Shown: one piece after another, positions 20,377 to 32,725 of the stretch
How positions within the stretch are numbered: position 1 is the stretch's first letter
Layout: each line of letters begins with the position of its first letter
Notes under the pieces: generated by a model
Told to the model about the DNA's origin: nothing
Database searches by the model: none
What the model saw: the letters and a program-made list of their open reading frames with translations, nothing else
Assembly (NCBI GenBank): GCA_022702705.1
Contig: CM040428.1
Coordinates: 111,618,022-111,682,021 of the forward strand
Length of the DNA stretch: 64,000 bases
Source: Papilionanthe hookeriana x Papilionanthe teres
Lineage: Eukaryota; Streptophyta; Magnoliopsida; Asparagales; Orchidaceae
Direction: 5' to 3'
Made by a program: the position numbers and the translations under genes

Positions 20377-23300
20377 CCCGAATTTTGATTAAACACTAAA
20401 GTTTAAATTAGGGGTTAAAATTCTTAATTATTAATATGCCCTCTTAAGCTTAATTATTCCATAACTTATCAAATTGAGCTGAAATGAGCTTGAAATTTTT
20501 TATGTCACTTCACTCACATGTCAATTAAGACATTAGAGGAAAAAAATGTGATTTTTCTGTTTTTAATTTAATTTATATATTTATTTTAATAGAAAATAGG
20601 GATTTTCAATGGAAATTCAACAACATGACCAGGTAAGGTTTCTATCATTAAGAAAATTATAGGATGTTCTAATGACCAGAGGACTACTTGGACCAATTTT
20701 GGTGATTTTTTGAATTATATTTTATTTATTATAATTATTTTGATTTTTGGGTATTAATCGGTATAAAAATAAAATTTAAGCTAAAACATGGGTTTATATT
20801 TTTAATAAATCTCTCTAACCTCAAGGAGTCCAGAGAAACAAATTTTATAATTTTTATTTTTCTTTGATTTGTTAGAATTAATTTTGTGAAAATGTAGGAA
20901 AATTCATTTTTTAATTAAAAAATTGTTTTAGGGCTTTAAAATTCAATATCTTTACTTTCGGGCTTGAAAAATATTTGGTTTATTCCTAAGTGATTAGGAG
21001 GTGAAATATGACATTTTTTTTATTTTTAACATTTTTGTGATTTTTATTATTTTTTAATTATTAAAATATTAAAATATGGTGAAAAGTAAAGATTTTTAGA
21101 AAATTCAGTTACAATTTTTCTTAGACTCCTCTTTATTCTTAGAAGTCCCAAAACTAGTTTGGTGAATTTTTTAAGCGTATTTTTGGAGTTATGTGTTTTC
21201 AAAGTTTAATTTTACTTATGTGACCTAATTAATCCATTTATTGGGGTTAAGCATTTCAATTGATTTCAAATTTTATGTGAAGTCCCTCGATCCTAAAGAT
21301 TAGTGGAGAATTGTTTTCAAGTTCTTTTGATGTGTGGTTAATCCTAATTAATTAAAGTTCAGTTTTGAGTAATCATGCGATTAGGGTTATTCTTAATGAA
21401 TTAACTAAAAACATAATTATGCGGGGTCCTCTTTGTTCTAAAACTTTCCCGGTACCTAGAACTTTCTAAACAATATCTTAATTAATGGAATTAAAATAAC
21501 AAAAATAGTGACATAAACTTGAAAAAATACATAACTTGCCATAGAGATAGCCTCTACAACCTTGAAAAATTCGAAGTGTTTCCATGATCGAAGGGCTTAA
21601 TATGGTCTCGTACCATGGTGAGTTGTCTACGTAAATGGAGAATTAAAATACTGAAATGAGTAAATAATTTATTAAAAATAAAATACTAATCAAATTAACA
21701 CAATTCTTTTTCCACATCATTCTCCCTCTGTTCCTTTGACGAGAGCATATTTTTATTTTTTTTTGTGATTTTTCTACAAAGATATGGATTTTATAAGTTT
21801 CAAGCATTTAATTAAATCATAAATTCCATATTTTTCTGCATCCGACTCGGCGCCACGACAACCTTAACGTCTCAGAAGCTCCCGCGGCGTGTTCCCATTC
21901 ACCGCCGCCATTTGAATTGGAACCGGTTCCATTTCTCTTTAGACCTTTGAGATTGGAACCGGCTTCCATTTCTCTTTAGACCCTTGAGATTGGAACCGGC
22001 TTCCATTTCTCTTTAGACCTTTGAGATTGGAACCGGCTTCCATTTCTCTTTAGACCCTTGAGATTAGAACCCGTTTCCATTTCTCTTTAGACCTTTGAGA
22101 TTGAAACCGGTTTCCATTTCTCTTTAGACCCTTGAGATTGGAACCGGCTTCCATTTCTCTTTAGACCTTCGAGATTAGAACCGGCTTCCATTTCTCTTTA
22201 GACCTTCGAGATTGGAACCGCTTCCATTTCTCTTTAGACCTCCGAGATTGGAACCAGCTTCCATTTCTCTTTAGACCTTCGAGATTGGAACCGGTTTCCA
22301 TTTCTCTTTAGACCTTCGAGATTGGAACCGACTTCCATTTCTCTTTAGACCTTCGAGATTGGAACCGGTTCCATTTCTCTTTAGACCTTCGAGATTGGAA
22401 CCGGTTTCCATTTCTCTTTAGACCATCGAGATCGGAACCGATTCCGGTTCTCTTTAAACCTTCGGGACTAGAACCCGATTCCGGTTCTCTTTAAACTTTC
22501 GAGATCAGTACCTAAATTCGATTCTCATCCCCTTCAATCAACACTTAAACTCCGATTCTCATTCCGAGGTCGGTACCTAAATTCCGAGTTTTCTTTGCAA
22601 TCCCGAGGTTGGAACCTAGGTTTCAATTCTCATTTCAAATCCAAATTTCCTCAAATTGATTTTAAACCGAACTTCAATCTAAATTGAAACTCAAAGTCTA
22701 AACTTACACATCATGACTTGAACATGAAATGAAACAAAATCTAAATCAAAATTCCCCCAGATCATGTGATTTGGGACTCACCTCCTTTTCCCTTCCCCAG
22801 CGAGAGTTCAGGAATCTCCAGTCTCAGAGATATACTTGATACTCCCCGGCGGAAACTCTTCTACTTCGTCCTAAGTTCGTCACTTGAAAATCTGTGTTGG
22901 TTTTGTTGATCTTTTTGGTCAAACCATGCTTTTGGGCTAGGTGCACCCACCAAGGGACTTTAGGTGCTGTGGGGAGTCAGGTGAGTCAGCTGGCTTTGAG
23001 TTGAGAAGTTTCAATCCAAGCTTATTTAGATTAATTTTGGGTTTCGGTGAAGCATGGTTAAGGTTAAAATGTTTAATCATAGGTTAGGAAAGAGCTCCCC
23101 TCTCTTGCCATAAATGGATTGATGACAAGTCAAAGCTCTCATGGTCATATGGCTTGTGAATGGCTTCATTTGGCTTGCTCGTGGCTTGGGAAAAGGTTAG
23201 TTAATTTCATGGAAATGGGTTTTAAGGATTTTGGACATTTTAGGAGTAACTTTGCACATGGCTTAGTTTAGAAAAATTTAATGATGAATTTGAAACTTAG

Positions 23301-24404
23301 GGAGTGATTTAAATCAAAGGGATGATGAGGTGAAAGTGTCATGTAGGCTTTGGATTGACTTTGGGCCTTTTGAAATCATTTGGGATGGGCTTTTAAAATG
23401 GTTTAAGGAAGTGGGCTTTATATTTCAAAATGGACTTTTGGATGAAAAATTTTGTGAAGGACCATGCTAAAGAAATGTTGGGTTTAGTTTAGGGATGTGT
23501 CATGAGAGATTTGAAACAAATTTGAGGTGATTTGGAGTTGAATTGGGTTTGATTTGAGACTTTTTGGTAAAGGGGCCAAAGTGGGTCAAATTGGGCTAAC
23601 TTGGGCTAAGGTTGGGCTAATGTTAGATTTGATGTAAAATTAATGTTGAGAAATGTTTATGGGAGTGTTACAAAGAGTTTTCAACTTTGGTTGGGCTTTG
23701 ATTTTGGGATTTGGGCCCATTTGGGTTCATGGTGCGTTTAGGCCAAAATTGGGGATTTTGGTTTTAGGTTAGGTTTGGGTGGAGTTTGGGTTCAAATTTG
23801 GGGCAAATCAAGTAAGTGTTTTGTTTGTGGGGATGTTATGAAGGTTTAGCAAAAGATTTGGGGCTAATTGGAGTTGAATTGGGTTGGTTTGAGCTAAGTT
23901 TAGGTTATGGGCCAAAATTGGGTTTTAAGCTTCAAATTGAAATTGGATCCAAATGTTAATCAAATTGGGCTTGGATTTGGTCTAAATTGGAATTAGGGTT
24001 ATTTAATTGAAGTTTAGAATTGGATTGGATAAAAATTGAGGTCAATTGGGTTGATTTGGTTTGACATTTGGCTTACTTTGGTTAAAAATGGGTCAAATTT
24101 GGGGTTTTGGTAAAAGTGGGTTAGATTGACAAAATTGGTCTATGGTGTAGTTGAGCAAAATGAAATTAGGAATATTTGGGATTTTCTGGAATTTTTTGGG
24201 AATTTTTGGAATTTATGGATTTTTTTGGGTTAAAAGGGTATTTTGGGTATTTGGAGGGTATTGGGGGGGTATTTTTTGTAAATTTTGATATATTTGGCTA
24301 AGGATGATCAATTTGAATGGTGGGAAATGTTTAGGATTGGTTTTGAGGAATTTTTGGTAATTTAGGTGATTTTAAAAATTTGAGTACTTGGTAGGTTTAG
24401 CGGG
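20377..24404 (-). mobile_element. Tat LTR remnant, probably copy 1's 5' LTR
   Basis: Aligns, in the same orientation, with 50985 to about 55080 of copy 2's 5' LTR. Both ends are truncated: the left by the Athila 3' LTR, the right at a junction with the next LTR fragment. About 21920-22900 is not shared with the other copies and holds a 36-bp minisatellite in place of the GC-rich block and TATA region. Orientation and position fit the 5' LTR of the minus-strand copy 1 whose gag is cut at 6394. No gene. Confidence 0.75.
21914..22500. repeat. 36-bp minisatellite, about 16 units
   Basis: Units read GAGATTGGAACCGGCTTCC then ATTTCTCTTTAGACCTT, with single-base variants; the last two or three drift to GATTCCGGTTCTCTTTAAAC. 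22500-22610 has units of the type GGTACCTAAATTC, linking it to the array at 35909-36830. Confidence 0.92.
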
Positions 24405-24482
24405 TTTAAAATACTATAAAGTAAATTGCAATAAAGTAAATTGCAATAAAATAAAAGCGTACCTGGAGGGTCTTCCCGTCAT
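24405..24482 (-). mobile_element. Tat copy 2, outer piece of 3' LTR
   Basis: AGTAAATTGCAATAAAATAA followed by AAGCGTACCTGGAGGGTCTT matches 49775-49826 of copy 2's 5' LTR (the first unit is doubled). It continues, after the inserted solo LTR, at 31816. Confidence 0.75.
24478..24482. repeat. Target-site duplication GTCAT, left
   Basis: GTCAT directly before TGTTGACC; its partner is 31816-31820. Confidence 0.9.
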
Positions 24483-26852
24483 TGTTGACCTCATTTTTGA
24501 TGAGGTCTTCTCTTCTTCTCTTTAGTACTTAGGATCTAGCCTTAGGCTTTTCCTTTGACTATCCTAGAAGATTAGAATTGGGACCCACCACTTAGAAATT
24601 CAAACTACTTCTTAACTCCCTGCAAACTCCACAAACTTGATTGTAGACCCCTAATTACCTAGAGGGTTGAAATCAAATGTGGAAGTTTAAAGGATGAGTT
24701 CCTATAGGACTCTTTGGCCTTAGGACTGCTCACAGGTGGCCCGGTCCGGTGAAGGGTTGACTTACACACACACTACACCTCCGCACTACACTTTCACACA
24801 CCTCTTAAAAACACACCCATACCTAACTTGACCTCCTGACTCATAAAGGTGATTCACATGGATGGTCCTTAACCCCTAAGCCCTCGCGCAAGAGGTTAGT
24901 GAACAACATAGTGGGTGCCTCAAATGAGTCCCTTCATGGCTCATGTGGGCTTGATATGGCTTCATGGCTCAACCAAAATGATTTCATTCCACTTACATTC
25001 ACCCAATCTTCAATTTTACAAATTTTCAATTTTTGACCCCGCGGACCCTACACCCGCTTAACTCTACCCAAAACCCTTGAAACCACCCAAAATTTGCAAA
25101 ACCACCTAAATTACCCAAAATTCCTCAAAATCAATCCTAAACATTCCCACATTACTCAAATTGATCATCCATACCCAAAAATACCAAAAATTCCAAAATA
25201 CCTCCCAATACCCTCCAAATACCCAAAATGCCCCTCTTGACCCAAAAATCCAAAAATTCAGAAAATTCCCAGAAAATTCCAGAAAATCCCAAATATTCCC
25301 AATTTCATGTTGTTTAACTACACCATGGTCCAATTTTGTCAATTTACCCCACTTTTATCAAAACCCCCAATTTGACCCATTTTAACCCAAAATGAACCCA
25401 ATGTCAAACCAAACCTACACAATTGACCTAAATTCTGGTCCAATTCAATTCTAAACTTCAATTCAACATCCCCAACACCAATCTAGACCAAATCCAAGTT
25501 CAATTTGATTGACATTTGGATCCAATTTCACTTTTGGCCTTAAAGCCCAATTTGGACCCATGACCCAAACTTAGCCCCAAACTCACCCAATGCAACTCCA
25601 ATTAACCCCAAATCTTTTCTAAACCTTCCTTAACATCCCCATAAACAAAAAACTAACATGATTTGCCCAAAATTTAGACCCAAACCCCACTCAAATTCAA
25701 CCCAAAGCTAAAAAGCCCAATTTTGACCTAAACCCAAACCTAACCCAAATAGGCCCAAACCTCAAAATCAAAACCCAACCAAAGCCAAAACCTCTTTGAA
25801 ACACTCCCATAAACATTTCCCAACATTTATTTTACTTCAATTTTAACCCTAGCCCAACATTGGTCCAAGTTAGCCCAATTTGACCTACATTGGCCCATTC
25901 ACCAAAAAAGCCCAAATCCAACCCAATTCAAACCCAAACCACCCCAAATTTGCTCCAAATCACTCATGACCCATCCATGAGCTAAAACCAACATTTTTTT
26001 GGCCCAATCCTTCACAAATTCCCCATCCATAAATTTATTTCCAAACCAAAAGCCCACTTTCTTAAACCTTCCTAAAGCCCATCTCCACCAAAATCCAAAG
26101 GGGGAAAATCAATCTAAGGCCCATATGACAAATTCTCTTCATCATGCATTCAATTAAAATTATCCCTAAGTCCTAATCCAATGATCAAATAATTCTAAAT
26201 AAAGCTTCATCCAACTTTCCACCAAAATGTCCAAAATCCTTAAAATCCATTTTTATGAAGTTGACTAAACTTTTCCCAAGCCAAATGGAGCCATGAACAA
26301 GCCATTCTCAAGCCACATGAAGCCATGAGGGCTTTGACTTGTCATTAGTCCATTTATGGCAAGAAGAGGGGGTTCTTTCTTAAACCTCCTTTAACCCTTT
26401 TTACCTTAATCATGTCACACACTAAACCATGCTTAGCCACCTCACCATGGATGGAGACTTCACCACTCCTTCTAAGCCGACCTAAATGATTCCCTCAGCT
26501 CAAAATCGAGCTTGGAAGGGTGCACCAAGCCCAAAATGGTGGGTTGACCCAAACCAAGCCAAAGTGACCTTATCCCCATTCCATTCTAATCCAACACCTT
26601 TACACATGGCTAATGCCGACTGACTTCACCATTGCCAAGCCCCGACCTCCCCGGTCAAGATGGTGACCCTCGCTCGCCGGCCACCCGCCGGTCGCCGGAA
26701 AACTCCATGGCCGAGACATGGGGAGAAGCCAAATTTTGGAATTCCACCTCGTCGAGCCGCCTCACTCCAAATGGCCATTGCAACTGTTCTTCTCCTCACC
26801 GTAGCAAACTGATCCCAACCATTAAACCCCCCGGGAGGCCCTCCACCCTCTC

Positions 26853-26861
26853 CTATTTAAA
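26853..26861 (+). promoter_or_regulatory. LTR TATA box
   Basis: CTATTTAAACACCACC context, kept in three LTR copies (reverse-complemented at 35272-35280 and 53259-53267) within otherwise drifting sequence. Likely Pol II promoter of the element. Confidence 0.6.
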
Positions 26862-27429
26862 CACCACCCCTTCTCGGCCATGAGTGGTGCTGAAACAAAC
26901 CTTAAGGAAACTCTGCCAAAATTGTTCCAGACTACTCCCCACACATAGAGAACTTGATCCCCACTGAGATCCCCCTGCCATTTCCTCTCTGTGAGCTCAA
27001 TTTCAGAGTTGAAATCCAAGCCCAAAACCAGGACACTTCTCCACAGTGAGCCAATCCCCAAATTGATTGGTCCTACACCTTCACCAGACCAAGGGAAGAA
27101 GTCCACCAGCAAAAGCCCCCTCTCCAGGCCACCCATCTGTTCCAGACTCCAAGCTTTGTGATCGGCTGTGGTCACTTTCATAGCTAGACAATTCACCAGG
27201 CCAAGGGACTTCATCTGGAGCTTACTTGGACCCAATTGAAGGTGACACAACTCTCAGATCGAAGCTTCACTTCTCTGAGCAAAGGTATGAACTCACTCCT
27301 CCTCCCGAGCTTACAGAGATTCTCCATTTAATTAGAATCAATTTCAATGCATGTTTACCGTATGGATGTATTCGTCTCTTCAAGACGAATCCATAGAGCA
27401 TAAGAACACAAAAATCCATTGAGAATCGA

Positions 27430-27665
27430 GTGAGAAATTACGGTTAGAAGGTTGACAGTCACGGGTGCACACCAGTCGTAGACGATGACTGGGAGCCGTC
27501 GGATCGAGAGTGTATCTAGCGGACGGTCTGGATCGAGCCGGATAGCGCAATGGTGCATGAACCGCGGGTCCCGGGACGGCTGACTCAGATGGCGGCGCCC
27601 AATCACAGCGCGACACGTACCCCTTTCGGAGCTGCCGAGGTTGACGCGGCGCCGCGTGGATAAGT
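27430..27665 (+). other. GC-rich block in LTR downstream of TATA
   Basis: An island of high GC content in AT-rich surroundings, with GGCGCC-type palindromes, conserved at 34478-34700 and 52465-52690 (reverse). It would lie in the transcribed leader. Role unknown. Confidence 0.5.
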
Positions 27666-29435
27666 AGGAAAATAGGCTATTGTGTAGAAAAATCCCAAAA
27701 ATAAAATAAAAATACCCTCTTGCTCAGTGAACAGAGGAGAATAATGTGGAAAAGAAATCATTTAATTTCATCAAGTATTTTATTTTTAATAATTCATTTA
27801 CTGTCTGCATTGTTTTAATTCTTCATGCATATAAGAAATTCACTATGGCATGAGACCATAGGGCTTTTGAAGCCTCTGAATTTAGGAACATTCCCTGAAT
27901 TTTCCAAAGTCAGAGGCCATCCCTATGAGAAGTTATTGATTTTTCAAATTCATGTTACTATTTTGAGTATTTTAAATCCAATAATTAGCATGTTGTGAAA
28001 TAAATTCTATGAAAATTTGGTGATGTTTCTTATGACCAGAGGACCCTAGGAAAAATAGGTTTTGAATTAATTCACTTGGAATAACCCTAATTGGCTTAAA
28101 CACCCTAAATAGGTTCTTAATTAATTAGAGCTAATCATACATCAAATTGACTTGAAATCAATTCTCCACTGACCTTTAGGATCAGAGGAACCTACCATAA
28201 AAATTTGAAGTCAATTGGACTTGGTTAGCCCTACTAAATGGGTTGATTAAGCCATTTAGCCAATTTAAACTTTGAAAATTCATAACTTTCAAAATACTTT
28301 TCAAAAATTCACCAAATTGGTTTTGGAGCCTCTCTGATATCAGGGGAATTTAAGAAAATTAAAATTTCAATTTTCTAAAAAGTTGATTTTTTGCATTATT
28401 TTAATATTTTAATAATTAAAAAATAATAAAAATCACAAAAATAATAAAATTCACCAAAATGTCACATTTTGAATTTTAATCACTTAGGAACAAATCCCAC
28501 ATTTTTCCTAGGTCTCTATGATAAGTTATTAAATTTTAAAGCCCTAAGGTAATTTTAAAATTAAAGAAAATGTATTTTCTAGCATTTCTACTAAAATAAT
28601 TCTAATAAATCAAAGAAAAATCAGAAAATTATAAAAATTGATTCTCTGATTTCCTTGATATCAGAGAGATTTTTGAAAAATATAAAATTCATTTTTCAAC
28701 TTGTATTTTATTTTTAAATTAATTAATACTCCAAAACTCAAAATAATTATAATAAAAATAATATAATTCAAAAAATTACCAAAATTGGTCCAAGTGGTCC
28801 TCTCATCATTAGGAATGTCCCATAATTTTCTTAAGGAGAGAAACTTTCCCTTGGTCATATTATTAAATTTTCCTTGGAAATCTCTATTTTCCACCAAATA
28901 TAATTACATAAATAAATTAAATACAGAAAAATGACATTTTCTCCTCTAATGTCTTCATTGACATATGAGTGAAGTCACATAAAAATTTCAAATTCATTTG
29001 AGCTCAATTTAGTGAGTTATGGAATTAGTAAGCTTGAAGGGTAAAATGGTAATTAAAATTTTAACCCTTAATTAAAACTTTAGGCTTAATAAAATGAAAA
29101 GAGTAAAATATTTGATCTTAATCTGGTTTGGATGATTGAAATTTAAATAATTGAAGGGTAGAAACCTATTAAACAATTCAACAATAATTGAAATGAACTT
29201 TAATTAAAATAATTAATTAAATTTGGAAGAATAATAAAATTGGAATTATTAAAATAGGGATGTTATTAGGAAGAGGTTTGCTCCTTAATTTAAGAATCCC
29301 TAGATTAATCATCCCAATAATATTTAATTCCTAATTAAAATGATAATCCAAGTTTAAGATTTAAAATGTTAAAAGACTTAATCATTAAATTAAGTTAAGG
29401 TTAAATTATTTAAAGCAAATCCCTTCAAAATAAAA

Positions 29436-29755
29436 TATTAAATTAAATTAAATTAAATTAAATTACATTAAATTAAATTAAAATTAAATTAAATTAAAAT
29501 TAAATTAAATTAAATTAAATTATATTAAATTAAATTAAATTAAATTAAATTAAATTAAAACATATTAAATTAAATTAAATTAAATTAAATTAAATTAAAA
29601 CTAAATCAAATTAAATTAAATCAAATTGAATTAAATTAAGCTAAAGCATATTATGTTAACTTAAATTAAATTCAAATTAAATTAAATTAAATTAAATTAA
29701 ACCACATTAAATTAAATTAAGTTAAGTTAAATTAAATTAAATTGAATTAAATATA
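29436..29755. repeat. ATTAA/TTAAA tract in solo LTR
   Basis: Long AAATTAAATTAAATT run with rare interruptions, same LTR position as 230-578. Confidence 0.88.
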
Positions 29756-31455
29756 ACATCGCCTAAGACATGAAAAATTCAAAATAAATCTAAAACAACT
29801 TGAACACTATTCCAAACTTAAATCCATTAACTAAAATTAAATCACAACTCACTTGAACATTCATTTGCCCTCGAAAGCTCGTGATGTCATAACTCTTAAA
29901 AAGGAGTGTTAAAAAAGCGTTACTTCACTTATAGGATATTCAAATGTCCTAGTTCATCGAGCAAGATAACAAAATTTAAACTCCTGGACGATTAATTCAT
30001 TTGTATAATTAAATTCATTTGGACTTAGAATAATCCTAGAAATGTTGAAAAGATGTTTAAGATTCGTCTTAAGCACTTCCTCAATATGATAGGATATTTA
30101 TAAGAACAATTGAACTTAGTTGTTCTTTGATGAAGAAAATCGTCTTTAAACCAAAACACAAGAACCTAGACGTCATAGGAGATGACTAGCTATAGGATTA
30201 GGACCTTCGGTAGAAAACCATAACCCTTCCCTTAGCTTTACCTAGGAACTTACTGTAAATGCTTAAATATTCTAACTGTGTTTTAAGTGCAGCATAGGAT
30301 GACGGGAAGACCCTCCAGGCACGCTTTTATTTTATTGCAATTTACTTTACTGCAATTTATTTAATCGCATTGCACTTACTTTTCTTACATGATAAACAAC
30401 TGTTGTATGAAAACCTACACCTTTAGGATAGTCCCTAAAATTGAAACCAAAACTAAATTAAAAGTCATTACAAGATAAAATTCACCGCCACAACATTTCA
30501 AAATATAAAACAACTCAAAATTTAATCACAAACGTAACAACAAAACTACAACTACAACTAAATTAAAACGTCTTGTTGGATGATCGGGAATACCTCGGAT
30601 GATGTAACCTACGTGTTGCTAACGAGATTTCCCACGGTCTAAATGAAAGTGTGGAACTCATTCAGTTGAGTTTAGCAAATTCATCTGGACTAAGTGAATC
30701 CGATAAAATAACGATGCCGAAGGATGGAACCGTGGGATCTTAACCGGTGTTGTTATAATCAACTTTAAGATTTGTTTAATTAAAATATTAAAAACACCTG
30801 GATTTTAAGATTTTCTCTAAACCAAAACACTTCTCTCATCTCCTGATTTATGACTTCTAAAACTAAACCTCTGCAACAACAAGGAGCTCGGAGCATAGTG
30901 GGCAGCACGGCCATCGTCATCAGCAAAACTTGAGTCTACTTCAGCAAAACTTCCTTAGAATTAAATAACTAAGCCATAGGACTTCGAGGTAGTTTTCCTA
31001 GTGCAACATAAATCCTCAACTCTTCGTTAGGCATTTGTATGATCATGTCATGTAAATTAAGCCCTAACCGGTCTTAGGACTCCGAGGTAGTCGTCCGATA
31101 TGACATAAACCCTCACATCTTCGAGGCTATTTGTATTATTTTATCATACAAATATAAGTCCTAACTAATTAAAATTGGCAAGATCAAAATACTAAATAAA
31201 CATTAAGACTTTCTTAAATTCAAACCAAACAATAGGATAGTCGGGAAATTATCGAAGTTCGCTTCAAATCTGTGATTTCTCCTACCTTTCTTCCTTCGAA
31301 TTTCCAAAACAAAATGTTCCAAACTTGATCCATTCCCTATTGAAATTCTAAAACTCAATCCCTTGAAAACTTAAACCTCAAATTCTTGAAAGCGGAACTA
31401 TCGATTATTATCGAGAGTTCTCTTAGGTGATTCCCGTCACTTAAGATGTAATTAA

Positions 31456-31477
31456 CTATAGGGGCTTGCCCTTATAG
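31456..31477 (+). other. Conserved LTR hairpin
   Basis: CTATAGGGGCTTGCCCTTATAG, identical to 2275-2296. Confidence 0.5.
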
Positions 31478-31815
31478 GGAATTTTAAGAACCTGAGTAAT
31501 ATAAACCTCGTTTAATGTTTTCATATTAAGCAGGGGAACTTGTCGGCTTATAAAATTGGTTCGCAGACCAAACGGATGTCACAAATCTCCTAGTTTATTT
31601 AATCGAGCCCCATCATCAAGCAGTATGTCTATTCTTCGGGATAGATACAAAATTTGTGGTGTGGCGCTCGTTTATATAAACTATTTGGGATGTGAGATCG
31701 ATTTGATTTCATATCTTAAAACTTTTAAACTTAAAATTACTTTCAAAATCAAATGTTATTCTTTAAACTATATATATATTTAAATTAAATTTAAAATATA
31801 AAAATAAGCCGCACA

Positions 31816-31820
31816 GTCAT
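31816..31820. repeat. Target-site duplication GTCAT, right
   Basis: GTCAT directly after GCCGCACA; partner of 24478-24482. Confidence 0.9.
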
Positions 31821-32534
31821 CCCAAGCTGCACTTAAAACACATGTTAAAGCATTTAAATATTTCAACAGATACCTAGGTAAAGCTAAGGGAAGGGTTTTG
31901 GTTGTCTACCAAATTCCTAATCCTATAACTAGTCATTTCCTATGACGTCTAGGTTGTTAGTTTGGTTTAAGGATGATTTTCTTCATCAAAGAACCATTAG
32001 ATTCAATTGTTCTTCCAAAACATCCCGTGATATTGAGGAAGTGTTTAGGACGAGTCCTAAACATCTATTCAATACTTCTAGGATTATCTTGAGTCCAAGT
32101 AAATTTAATTGCACAGGTGAATTAATCATCCAGGAGTTTAATTAAACTTTGTCTCTTGCTCAGTGAACTTGGGTATTTGATTACCTGACGAATGAAGTGA
32201 CATCTCATTTTATGCTCTATTTAAGAGTTATAATAATTAAAACCTTCAAGGGCAAGTTGGTTTATCTAGAATTTTAATCATTCTTAATTAAAAGTTTGAG
32301 TTAATGGTTTAAAGTATTTTTATTTAATTATGAGAGTTTAATTAATAATTTTTTAAGTTTGGAATAATATTCAAATTATTTTAGATTTAATTTAAATCTT
32401 TACACTTTCAATTATCTTAGTATTTCAGATTGATGTTCATGTTTTAAATTTACTTAGGTAGAAAGATGTATTGAAATTATTGGTATGTTTTGATTTAACT
32501 CTTAATGATTTCATTTAGGTTTGTTGTTAAGTGA

Positions 32535-32725
32535 TTTTACTTTAATTTAATTTAATTTAATTTGATTTAATTTAATTTAATTTAATTTTATTTTATTTAA
32601 TTTTAATTTAATTTTAATTTTATTTTAATTTAATTTAAATTTAATTTAATTTAATTTTAATTTAATTTAATTTAATTTTGATTTAATTTTAATTTAATTT
32701 TAGTTTTAATTTTAGTGTTAATTGT
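32535..32725. repeat. TTTAA tract in copy 2 3' LTR
   Basis: AATTTAATTTAA runs, reverse complement of the tract in the solo LTR. Confidence 0.85.

Larger units (their letters stand above)
24483..31815 (+). mobile_element. Giant Tat-family solo LTR (7,333 bp)
   Basis: Begins TGTTGACC, ends GCCGCACA and is flanked by the 5-bp duplication GTCAT, so both termini are exact. No internal domain lies between. It is inserted in opposite orientation into the 3' LTR of Tat copy 2. From the TATA box at 26853, U3 is about 2.4 kb and R-U5 about 4.9 kb. No coding sequence is supported: open stretches inside are not conserved as proteins between copies. Confidence 0.93.

Noticed and set aside
21914..22500. 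Regular direct repeats resembling a CRISPR array
   Set aside because: Units are contiguous tandem copies with no unique spacers, in a plant genome: a minisatellite.
24021..24410. GGGTT/TTTGGG-rich stretches resembling interstitial telomeric repeats
   Set aside because: No regular TTTAGGG array; the pattern is irregular, occurs in each U3 copy, and is LTR sequence.
31942..32145. 67-codon open stretch repeated at 49951-50154
   Set aside because: Antisense within paired LTRs of one element; identity follows from LTR identity. The equivalent in copy 3 (62960-63170) is not the same frame.
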